Of a DNA stretch of 64,000 nucleotides, positions 54,358 to 64,000 are shown one piece after another. Positions within the stretch are counted from its first letter, which is position 1, and each line of letters starts with the position of its first letter. The notes below the pieces were generated by a model. It ran no database searches. It saw nothing but the letters and a program-made list of their open reading frames with translations, and was not told where the DNA came from. The position numbers and the translations under genes were made by a program. Source of the DNA: Azadirachta indica (lineage: Eukaryota > Streptophyta > Magnoliopsida > Sapindales > Meliaceae). The DNA lies in the NCBI GenBank assembly GCA_022749755.1, contig CM040448.1:1298481-1362480 (forward strand). Direction: 5' to 3'.

Positions 54358-56731
54358 ATGGCTCTGCTGTCTTCTTCATTTGGAATCTCCAGACATCTTC
54401 CTTGTTCCACTTTCAAAACAGGTTCCTTCAATCTGTTCACGCATGTATATTCATAAAAAATGATGCGTACTTGCTATGCCCTCTAATCTTATTGACTTGC
54501 AATACTGATATGCAGATATATGGAACATTTGCAGAATAAATTCTTGGGACATTTACTCATGTAAAGTTAACAAGAGGAATTCCTGTGTGGCAATGTGTTC
54601 TGTTTCGAGCACGTATGAGAAATCCAAGAGGATATGGATTTGGACGGAGAGCAAGCAAGTTATGACTGCTGCAGTGGAAAGAGGATGGAACACTCTTGTT
54701 TTCTTGTCCCAGAATCGAGAACTTGCAATAGAATGGTCAAGTAAAGTGAATTCCCACTTGGGATTTGATGTTTATTAATCAAAAACAGATGAAAGATGTG
54801 AATTTTTTTAAGGTTTTTGGTTCGGATTTGGTTGTTTGTACAGCAATTGCATTGATAGATCCTCTGTTCATTAAAGAAGGAGAGGTTTTTGATAGTACGG
54901 ACAGAAGAGTTGGCACCATTTTTGAGGTTTCGACTCCACAAGAGTTGCAGAAGCTCCAACCAGCGGATGAGCAGGCAGAAAATGTTGTCATTGATTTGCT
55001 GGATTGGCAGGTATGCTGATTTTTTTGTTTGTTTCATGCCCAATGAAATAATTTGACTGTAAAAGTAAAACAATGGGAGTTAAGATTTTGCTATAATGTT
55101 TCTCCATTGGCTTTTTCATTAGTATCTTAAAGTTGTTTTGGTCTTTTTACACATTGCCTAACATACCTTCTTAACGATTTGCTCCTCGGAAATATTGTTG
55201 CTCAATAGCTGCTGTTCTTTTTGTGCTTTGTTAGGTGATACCTGCAGAAAATATTGTTGCTGCCTTTCAAGGCAGTGACAAAACAGTGTTTGCAATCTCA
55301 AAAAGCCCCTCGGAAGCAAAGATTTTTCTTGAGGTATCTGTTAAAATTCCACATTTGAGAATTAGACAATGAAATTTGTGTTTCAGATGTGCAGATTCTT
55401 AGTGTATATTTGCTGTTTGAGAGTTAGAATCCATTATTTGTGTATGCAGGCCTTGGAGCAAGGTCTTGGTGGTGTTGTTCTGAAGGTTGAGGATGTCAAA
55501 GCAGTTCTTGAGCTTAAGGTATTTGTTCTACAGCTGAGCTTCCTAAGAAGTGAGGCATTGCTCCTTATCTTTGTTAAAATTATCAGGAATATTTTGACAG
55601 AAGGAATGAAGCAAGCAATCTCTTGAGCTTGACCAAAGCTACTGTAACTCGAGTTGATGTAGCTGGAATGGGTGATCGAGTATGTGTGGATCTCTGTAGC
55701 CTTATGAGACCTGGTGAAGGACTCCTAGTATGTCTATTTTCCTCTCTTCTATAATTCTGTGGCTCTTTTGATTAATACTTAATTTTATAGTACACGATGC
55801 GTCACTCTTACTGAACAACTACTGTTTTATAGGTTGGATCCTTTGCCAGAGGACTTTTCCTTGTTCATTCTGAATGCTTGGAGTCAAATTACATTGCCAG
55901 CAGGCCTTTTCGCATTAATGCGGTTAGTTTTGTGTAATTACAACAATTGACAAATACTTCAAGTATCATGTCCAACTTACAGCCAAGAGTATTGTTGGTT
56001 TGTATCTTTTGTGAAAGTGGAGGCACATGACTACACACAACGAGCTAATTAATAAAGAACTTTTTGTAATTAAAAAATTAATTTTTATACTGGAATATGA
56101 TGGTAGTTTCTGTGAGCAGTTCCTGGATTTGGTTGTTCTGTGGTATTCATATTCATCCTTTGTTACCAATTAATCTGGTAATTTGCAGGGGCCGGTACAT
56201 GCCTATGTACTTGTCCCAGGAGGAAAAACTTGCTACCTTTCAGAGTTGAAATCAGGCAAAGAGGTGATTGTGGTTGATGAGAAAGGCAGGCAGCGAACAG
56301 CAGTTGTTGGTCGTGTGAAGATAGAGTCTAGACCTCTTATTCTTGTAGAGGCAAAGGTTTGTGTTTGTATATATTGCTAAACGAGATTTAGTTATCTCCC
56401 TAAGATGTTTAATGTTATTGGTGTGTTTGCAGAGCAATTCAGATGATAAAACTCTCTACAGCATCATCCTACAGAATGCAGAAACAGTTGCCTTGGTTAA
56501 TCCCTGTGAAGGTTTATCCAAATTGTCATTTTTGCTTCAGGAAGGTCTTGATTTATTCTTTGTTTTCTTCATCTTATAAACCTTGCACACCTATGTTCTG
56601 CAGGAAATGGAGGGCAGGAAAAAGCTATCCCCGTGACCTCACTGAAAGCGGGGGATGAAGTTTTACTGCAAGTACAAGGATCGGCCCGACATACTGGAAT
56701 AGAAATTCAAGAATTCATTGTTGAGAATTGA
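54358..56731 (+). CDS. 3-dehydroquinate synthase II homologue (plant, probably plastid)
   Basis: Ten exons: 54358-54421, 54516-54740, 54844-55010, 55235-55333, 55450-55518, 55587-55727, 55833-55922, 56189-56356, 56433-56511 and 56604-56731, giving 409 residues. The archaeal type II enzyme makes 3-dehydroquinate from an amino-sugar precursor. Plants have the usual AroB too, so the role of this homologue is open. Family segments are clear: [61 protein letters not shown] and the C-terminal [17 protein letters not shown]. The N terminus ([20 protein letters not shown]) is Ser-rich and could be a plastid transit peptide. The junction 54740/54844 joins WS to IALIDPLF without a gap. An alternative donor at 54747 with an acceptor near 54811 stays open too and would add about a dozen residues. 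Confidence 0.88.
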
Positions 56732-57590
56732 AGAAGCAAGACGATCTACGGCCATCTTATTAGACAGCCATGTAACGTCTAAAACTGTTCTTAAGAGAAT
56801 TATATTTTTGAGAATAAAATTATGCTATTTCCTACTATTATCAGAAACTGAATTGGATTATCTCAAAAAAGAAGAAAAAATAGACAAGAAACTCTTCCTG
56901 GTATTTATGGAAAACATTGATTTAAATAAAATGGTGATGATATATTAAAACCCTTTGGTCAAAGCTATTGCATATTGCACAAAGTAGGTTGCTCTAATAT
57001 TGTTGATTATGTGATTCCTGGAGTTTACTCTACAAAGCATCGAACGTGGAATATTCTTACGTTAAGATTATAGTGGACTGAAATTAATTTGTTTATTAAT
57101 TTTACGAAGTCCTTAGCCCGTTTGATCATATAAATATTGCTCATATCAATAATAGAGAAATCTGAATTGAATATTTAAAATCTTGCGTTGACTATTTTTG
57201 ATTGGTCCAGTGTATTAAACAAAGTGTTGACTCTGGAGCAAGCCTTTCTATGAATATAGGCGGAGTAATTTATTCATTTACTCAACATCATCGGACGAAT
57301 CTTAACGTTTTGATATGCGATCTGTCAATAAACTTCCTGTTAGCTGATCTCTCTGGTTAAGAATAAATGAATAGAATGTTGAAACTTCGGGAAAAAGCTA
57401 CTAAAAAACGTTCTGCTGAGTAATGCTATGAAGGTCAAAGTCTAAATCAAGAAGAGGATTTAAGAGATGACTAGAAAAGGGAAAAGAAAATTAGATAATA
57501 CATTAGGTTGACAGACTTAAAGAGATTTTTTAGCTTTTAGTGTTTATGCCTAAAGCTTGCTGCATTTAGAAGCACAGTCAACCAAATGAG
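56732..57590. other. Intergenic before the receptor-kinase pseudogene
   Basis: AT-rich. 3' flank of the DHQS-II homologue, then presumed promoter of the receptor kinase. No other gene recognised. Confidence 0.5.
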
Positions 57591-59996
57591 ATGTTAAACA
57601 TGGTATCTACTTCCTGCATTTCCAAAGTGGTGGTCATGATATGGGCTACAATTTTTATGTGCTTTGATGCTGTTTTTTCTCATACATATGCGACAGCATC
57701 TGGATTGTCACCCATACAGTTAGAAAGGGAAGCTTTACTTAACAACGGCTGGTGGAACAACAGCTGGGAAAATGCCAGCGATCCTCCAGGTCATTGCAAG
57801 TGGATGGGCATCACTTGCAATTTAGCAGGAAGTGTCAGTGAGATAAGCTTAGGCGGGAATCAAGATGTCAAAGGAGAGCTTGGCCGATTCAACTTCTCTT
57901 CCTTTGTGAACCTGGAAGGTTTCAAAATTTGCTTCAGTTATCTTTCTGGCAGCATTCCATCACAAATTGGTACTCTTTCAAAATTGCAAATTCTTATCTT
58001 GTCCGGGAATAATCTTATAGGTAATATACCAAACTTTAATACATATTCTATTCCAAACAATGGATATTGATCGTTTTCATTAATCACATCATAGGTACTA
58101 TCCCTTCAAAAATTGGCAGTTTGAGGAATCTCGTGACTCTTGATCTAAGTGGTAACAACCTGAATGGTCCTATTTCTTCAACTCTTGGCCATTTAACCAG
58201 GTTGAGAAATTTGTACTTGCCGCACAACAGCCTGGTCAGTAAAATCCCTTCCACTCTAGGTCGTTTAACCCAGCTAAATACTTTGATCATGTTCTCAAAC
58301 CAAATTAATGGCTCCATTCCATTAGAAATTGGGAACTTGAAGGTTCTTCAAGTTCAAGACCTGTCCCACAATAGGCTTGAGTGTTCAATTCCATCAACCA
58401 TAGGTAATTTAACCACCTTGGTATCTCTGGACCTTTCTTTTAACCAACTTAGTGGTCTGCTATCTAAAGAAGTTGGAAATCTGAAGAATTTGATGTCTCT
58501 TTCTCTGGATAGGAACAACATACTTGGACCTATGCCTTCAACTCTGGTCCATTTAACCAACCTGAAAGTCTCGAATGTTAGTTCTAACCAACTCAACGGC
58601 TCAAATCCTCCTGAACTCATGAATTGCTGGAAGTTGCAGATGTTGACTTTGGGAAACAATAATTTAAGCGGAAGCATTCCATCAGAGATCAATAACCTTC
58701 TAGAACTAAGTTTTCTTGATTTAAGAGAAAAATTTTATCAGTGGCAAGATACCTTCCCAACTTGGAGAAATTTCACGGTTAGCATACTTAGATCTTTCCT
58801 ACAATAACCTGTCTGGCAGTATGCCTGAATCTCAGAGTAAAGTGCCTTACTTCATAGTGTCATACAATGATTTGGTGGGAGAAATCCCAAGTACTTCAGA
58901 AAAAGCAAGACTACCTGAACATTTTATAGGCAACAAAGGCTTATGTGATGAAGTCACTAGTTTTCCTCCGTGTTATACACCTTTCGCATAAAAAACCAAT
59001 GACTTGAAAGGGAAACACCAAAACAGTGACCATTATACACCTTTCCCATCAGAAACCAGTGACCTGGAGCAGAAACAGCAAACGATGGTCACCCACTTAG
59101 TTGCAATTATTCTTCCTATTGTTGCACTCCTCACCTTAATTTTAGGAATCTGGTTTCTCTTTAGACGAAAGGATAAGGAAGTTAAACCCAAGACAAAAGT
59201 TAAACAAAAGACAAGAGAAAGTAGGTGCTTTGTTGAGTTCTCACTATGGAATTATGATGGTCGAATATCATTTGAAGACATTATTGAAGCAACAGATGAT
59301 TTTGACATCAAATATTGCATTTGCACTGGAGGTTACGGCAGTATTTACAGAGCACAGCTACCTAGTGGCAAAGTAGTTGCTGTGAAGAAGGTCCACCGTT
59401 CAGAAACAGGGGAGTTAGCTTTCCTCAAGAGTTTCCGAAATGAGGCTCCTGTACTTTCCAAAATACGACATCAAAACATTGCAAAGCTATACGGTTTCTG
59501 TTTGCACAAGAAATACATTTTTTTTGGTTTATGAATACTTGGAGATAGGAAGCTTGTTATGTATTCTACGCAATAATGACGAAGCCGTCCTGTTGGACTG
59601 GGCTATGAGGGTTAATGTTGTGAAGAGTGTGGCACATGCTTTGTCTTACTTGCATCATAACTGCACACCACCAATTGTTCACCGCGACATATCAAGCAAC
59701 AACATTCTACTAAACTCAGAACTAGAAGCATTTGTTGCTGATTTTGGCATTGCTAGACTTCTGTATTCTGATTCATCCAATCAAACTCTACTGGCTGGCA
59801 CTTATGGATATATTGCTCCAGGTGAATCCTTTGCTATTCTTCTCATGACTCATCTTTACTTTTTACTCTGCAGCTCTGAAATATAATTAAATTTCCTCAT
59901 TGATTTTGCTTGTGCAAAGATAAATTATAGGTTTTCTATTTTCTTGTAGAACTTGCATACACAATAGTTGTGAAAGAAAAATGCGAAGTAGAGTAA
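57591..59996 (+). pseudogene. LRR receptor-like kinase pseudogene (MIK2-like)
   Basis: It starts with a signal peptide and the LRR N-cap (ALLNNGWWNN, PPGHCKWMGITCN). About ten LRRs follow (IGSLRNLVTLDLSGNNLNGPI and similar), then a juxtamembrane segment, a membrane helix (LVAIILPIVALLTLILGIWF) and a kinase domain: GGYGSIYRAQL, VAVKK, HRDISSNN and ADFGIARLL. Breaks: a 74-bp GT-AG segment inside the LRR region (58021-58094), a one-base shift near 58727, an in-frame TAA at about 58989 inside the first unit of a 60-bp tandem duplication, and one extra T near 59522. After GTYGYIAP the usual intron (59822-59949) is present. The next exon runs ELAYTIVVKEKCEV and then loses similarity, so kinase subdomains IX-XI are missing. 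The subfamily is inferred from the repeat and kinase style. Confidence 0.85.
58973..59092 (+). repeat. 60-bp tandem duplication in the receptor-kinase pseudogene
   Basis: Two units (58973-59032 and 59033-59092) both start TTATACACCTTTC and continue alike (AAACCA.TGAC.TG). They encode diverged 20-residue copies, YTPFA-stop-KTNDL and YTPFPSETSDL. The duplication is in frame, and the stop lies in the first unit only. Confidence 0.75.
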
Positions 59997-60250
59997 TTAT
60001 AGCCTAAAAATAAGCGCATGTGAAGTAGAGTAAAAACAATAAAAATAAGTGCAAGTGTCGTGGAGAGATACAGAGAGAGAGTGAGTCTTTAAGTCAAACG
60101 CCTTTTATGGGGACTTACATTCCTTTAAAATCATTTTCTATATCACAATCCTTCCGAAAAGTTTAATTAAGACTGTTTATTATCACAGCCACATTTCATT
60201 ACTAAAACTAATTATAGCCTAACAAAAAAAATAAAGTAAAATCTCAGGAA
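59997..60250. other. Spacer between kinase remnant and solo LTR
   Basis: No gene. The phrase AATTATAGCCTAA occurs near 59995 and again near 60208, a local direct repeat of unknown origin that may mark the event that truncated the kinase. Confidence 0.4.
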
Positions 60251-60255
60251 AACAT

Positions 60256-62514
60256 TATAATACCCGGATTCCATTTTTTTGAAATATATATGAATATGTA
60301 TATAAGTTGCATTATTTGGGTGAATGTGACTATAATTCCTAATAAGTGAACTTTTAGTTATTTATTAAATTATTATGGCTAAAGAGTATAAAAGAATCAA
60401 TTGAGGGACCTAAGTAAAATTATGCTTCCCATTCTAGGGTTTCACGCCTATAAATTCAACCTTATGCCGCCGCTGATGAGGACAAAAAAGAAAAATAAAA
60501 AAAATACACACAAATCCTTTTCTCTTTTTCCCTCGCCCTTTGTGGTGTCGTCTTCTTCATTAATTAAAGGTAACAAAAAAAAAAAAATGTTTCGGTTCTC
60601 ATCTTATTCATTGTATATTGGTTGTATTTCATTTTGTGATTTTGTAGTTAAATTTATGTTTTACTTGTATTAGTTATCTTTTCCTATACTAGTGAGTAGA
60701 GTTGCATCCAAATTTTTATTGAGTATAGAGTGTGTTAACAATTCTAGTAAAAGTTATGTTAAGGATTTTGTAACGAACTCTATATAAACTTAATCTTTAC
60801 ATAATAAGGCTTATGTAGAATTTTGTTTCACTCAAATCGGATAAAAATTCAAATTTTTGTGATTTTTTGAAGTTGGAACATGGATTCTGGAAATCTGAAA
60901 CTGTTACAGGACAAAACTTATTTATGTGGCCAAATGATTTTTAAAAATTATTAAATTTGCTATGTTGGTTCCTCTGTTTGTGTAGTAGTTTTCCTATAAT
61001 TTTTGTAATTTTTCGATAACTTTAAAAATAGTTATGAACTTTTGATTGAAGGTACTGTAAAGCTGAAATACTTTAGACAGGTTTCTGTTCGTGGGAAAAT
61101 AAATTGTTTTGGAAATCTTTTTGACAACGAAATGAGATGCCATTTTTATATGTGATAGTTTTTACTATGGACAGCAAATTTGGAACATTTTGGGTTAATC
61201 AAATTTTTAGTTTGAGAGATAAAAAGTTTGGGAATCTAGGAATGTCAGAAAAGAAACTAGAAAATGAAATCATCAAGGGTTAAGTTAAGAAACTAGAAAA
61301 TGAAATCATCAAGGGTTAAGTTTAGGTTTTAAAATAGGTGGTTTTAAGCGTGATTAAAATTTTAGAATTTTGTTTATGTGGTATACTAAGTGCCCTTTTA
61401 TTACACAGGGAGTTTGGAATTTTCAGAGGAGTAGAAATAGTCTAAAAATTTTACTTGGATTGAGGTAAGTAATTCCATTAATGGTATATTTGGATTTGTC
61501 TTACAATATATATTTTATGATAAATGGTTATCTATTTATTCGATTGATTTACTACTTAAAAAATTTTTGTTAACATTTACTTCACCTGAAAAAAATTATT
61601 TGCAAATGACTTGATAAAATGCTACTAAAATAATTGTCTTAACACAAGCCACCATTTTATTGTAATTAAATGCTTATATATTTTTATGAAAGAAAAATGT
61701 TTTTGGCTCGTCTGTTCGTAGTATTCTAATATTGATTCTGATTATGATTTTGTTCGATTATGGTCAAAATTTTGTTTCGAGCCAGCAAGAATTCTGTTCT
61801 GATTGTGCCAATTATATGATTCTGTTATTGGTCATGTGACTAAGCTAAACTAAAAAATATTTTATGAATAAAATTCTTGATATTTGGAGACATGATTATA
61901 TTTGAATATATTTACTCATTGTGAGTTTTGATATTTTGATATGAGAGAATTTGGAAATGTTTTTTGAATAATGATTTTGTGAATTATGTCTGAATTACTT
62001 CAATTTATATAACGGTATGTTTTGCAAATGATTTTATTATATTAATTTTGATTATTTTTTGAATAAATGTATGTAATATGTTTACAAAAAAAAAGGGACT
62101 TGCGAATATTTATGATATTTTAAAAAAGGACGCTTATACATATATTATGAATGGCACTACTATCAAGTTGACGGCTCACCCCTCATTATTTATTTTTGCA
62201 GATTAAGTAGCTTAGAGCGGTGAGTTAATTGCTTCCTTTGGAGGATAGCTTTGGACTTTTAGCTATTATTTTGCAATAATAAGCAATTGAGGATATTGTT
62301 ATTGTTCATTACGTTTTACTTGATTTATATTTGGAGTTTTGACTATTAATGAATTATTAGTGGGTATTTGAGATATTGTTAGATATTTGATTTACCTCAT
62401 AATATTTTTGAGATATTTCAGTGGAGAATTTGTTACTTGTAATGAAAATTTTGAATTGGAGATAGTACCCTTGGTTCGTCTTACATTCAGGAAAGTTGGA
62501 TTTGGGGTTTTACA
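60256..62514. mobile_element. Solo LTR (Ty3/gypsy-like), 2259 bp
   Basis: It starts TATAATACCCGG and ends GGGGTTTTACA. Many plant gypsy LTRs start TGTAATACCC and end TTACA, so the second base looks like a G-to-A change. A perfect 5-bp duplication AACAT stands on both sides (60251-60255 and 62515-62519). There is no gag-pol sequence and no second LTR, so it is what remains after LTR-LTR recombination. A 36-bp unit is duplicated perfectly at 61251-61322. The small open frame at 60401-60673 is low complexity and not a gene. Confidence 0.75.
61251..61322. repeat. Perfect 36-bp tandem duplication in the solo LTR
   Basis: AAGAAACTAGAAAATGAAAT followed by 16 more bases occurs twice without any difference, at 61251-61286 and 61287-61322. 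Confidence 0.9.
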
Positions 62515-62519
62515 AACAT

Positions 62520-63507
62520 TCAATTGATTTTGTCTTTCTCCCCAGTAATTGAAGCTGATTTCTTCCATTGATTCCTACGGTAGTAGAAACTAAGACCTTT
62601 TTTTTAACCTTCTATGTATGTGTTAAATGCAGAGTTTTCCTTTGTACATGATTAATGCATTTTGTTTGATTACTTTTGTGATAGACAAAAGATACTCTTC
62701 GATCGATCGATGATGATGTAAATCAACGGCTGATAAAATAATAATTTGAGTGTCATTAGATAGGTTAGTATCTAGCATTTAGACGTTGCTTAATCTTTTG
62801 AAAGTAACGTAATTAGTGATAGTTCTTGAAAGAAGGAAAGTGATTTTCAATTGTTTTTGAAAGAATTTATTATCAAAATTTCTTTGCAATTCAATTTAAT
62901 GCATATTAATGAGTCCTTGTACTATTTGTTTAAATAAACAAAAATTATGTATCTTGTTAAAGTTGCGTTGCGTGGTCGTCCTTGCTTTTTAATTTTAATT
63001 TATTTTCCTCCCACAAAAAAGCAATCGCACTCATTGTACGGTTGAAAGTGTTGTCAAATCTGTGTGGTTGACATCGGTTTGGTACCTACACACGTGTACT
63101 TGCCACCGCATATCCAACCCCATACTCCATTCCACCAACCTCCATTTCGCATATTCTGCCTCATTTTTAGTTGATTGAAATCTTTAGTCAAATTTTATCA
63201 ACAAGCAACAAAATCTAATTAGTATTTGTTACTTGGCATTTGGCAAAGTTATTATCTTTATCTAGAGACTAGAAGACACGTATAATAAATAAATATATTT
63301 CCAATTTTTTAATGAATTAGAAAATTAGTCTTTTTTTTTTTTTTTGGGTGGATTTTATTTCTTAAATTAGCTGTGCAATCTTTACAGTCCGCCATCAAGA
63401 TAGTTCTGAATCTTTACTCATTTTCCACATCTACTTAACTTACTCTTACAAGTTTATATAAATTAAATTCTCTTTCAGTTTCTAACAAGTTAACAAATTA
63501 AAGAAAC
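62520..63507. other. Promoter region of the methyltransferase gene
   Basis: No gene seen. A CACGTG G-box lies near 63091 and a TATA box at 63455. Otherwise AT-rich. Confidence 0.5.
63455..63464 (+). promoter_or_regulatory. TATA box of the methyltransferase gene
   Basis: TATATAAATT about 50 bases upstream of the ATG at 63508, followed by a short A-rich leader. Confidence 0.5.
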
Positions 63508-63876
63508 ATGGAGAACAAGGCTATAGAAAGAAGCAAGAGAGCCAGGCTTGCCATATTGGAGCTCGCCAACATGATGAGTGTTCCGATGTCTCTGATGGCT
63601 GTTTTGCGTCTTAACGTACCGGATATCATCTGGCAAGATGGGGCCAACATCCCCCTATCGGCCGTTCAGATTCTTGAACGCATAATCCCTTCGGGGGGTG
63701 GAGACGCTGAAAACTTACAACGAATACTCCGTTTGCTTACTAGCCATGGAATATTTGAAGAGCACATTGGTACCGATGGCTTACCAAGAAAGTATAGTCT
63801 CACTGAGGTTGGAAAAACCCTCGCTACTGATTCCGAAGGTCTATCACACGCAGCTTACATACTCCAGCATCATCAG
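63508..63876 (+). CDS. COMT-like small-molecule methyltransferase, first exon (cut by window end)
   Basis: Exon 1 of 123 codons ends CATCATCAG|GTATTC. The rest of the gene lies beyond 64000. The exon contains the dimerisation domain of plant class II methyltransferases: ARLAILELANMMSVPMSLMAVLRLNVPDIIW, then the winged-helix part LSAVQILERI, LQRILRLLTSHGIFEEH and KYSLTEVGKTL. The catalytic SAM-binding domain is not in view. The closest style I recall is the clade annotated as nicotinate N-methyltransferase or caffeate O-methyltransferase-like, with the start HHQ at the exon end. The substrate cannot be told from this exon. Intron 1 begins at 63877. Confidence 0.85.
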
Positions 63877-64000
63877 GTATTCATCGATCCAACATGTGTT
63901 TTTAAGTTTTCTTTTTATTTAATTATTAAAATTAATTAATAAATGAAACGAATGATTTTCATTTATTCATTCGTACATTCTTGGAAAACTAGGAGGAATT

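Noticed and set aside
60401..60673. 90-codon frame with Lys-rich and hydrophobic stretches
   Set aside because: Lies wholly in the solo LTR, made of A-rich and T-rich runs; not a gene.

Overview
The window is nuclear DNA of a flowering plant, most likely a woody core eudicot. A rosid such as Citrus is my guess from the feel of the proteins and I cannot prove it. The DNA is AT-rich, genes are split by GT-AG introns with T-rich acceptors, and nearly every family is plant-type: plant cysteine oxidase, WRKY, serine carboxypeptidase-like (SCPL), LRR receptor kinase and COMT-like methyltransferase. No CRISPR array, rRNA or tRNA was recognised.

Layout, left to right. 1-4.9 kb: AT-rich spacer with microsatellites. 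5.4-7.9 kb (+): plant cysteine oxidase, 5 exons. 9.0-11.4 and 12.9-15.3 kb (+): tandem pair of SCPL45-type carboxypeptidases with the same 10-exon structure. 18.8-21.3 kb (+): group IIb WRKY of the WRKY72/61 clade. 22.7-26.8 kb (-): mitochondrial GUF1/LepA GTPase, 11 exons. 27.2-29.4 kb: a Mutator-like element with 9-bp target duplication carrying a LINE-type RNase H-like fragment. 30.5-31.1 kb (+): decayed RAD6-type ubiquitin-conjugating enzyme. 31.5-44.8 kb: cluster of five PQQ beta-propeller (polyvinyl-alcohol-dehydrogenase-like) loci, of which only the one at 38.8-41.1 kb looks intact. 45.5-46.9 kb: nested AT-rich inverted-repeat elements. 48.3-50.6 and 51.5-53.8 kb (+): tandem aldose-1-epimerase-like genes. 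54.4-56.7 kb (+): plant homologue of archaeal 3-dehydroquinate synthase II. 57.6-60.0 kb (+): broken LRR receptor kinase. 60.3-62.5 kb: 2.26-kb solo LTR. 63.5 kb to the end (+): first exon of a COMT-like methyltransferase.

The genes form no pathway. The theme is local duplication followed by decay: SCPL x2, epimerase x2, PQQ protein x5. The PQQ cluster is the most informative part. One copy carries a 1059-bp TRIM-like retroelement in its second exon (5-bp duplication GAGAT, recognisable PBS and polypurine tract). Another carries a 49-bp inverted-repeat insertion flanked by ATAC duplications plus a frameshift and two nonsense codons. A third has several frameshifts and a lost splice acceptor. 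A fourth is a promoter-to-intron-2 fusion with its first two exons deleted.

Exon junctions were assigned by hand from splice consensus, reading frame and family knowledge. All complete gene models close in frame, but none has transcript support here. UTR ends are not called.
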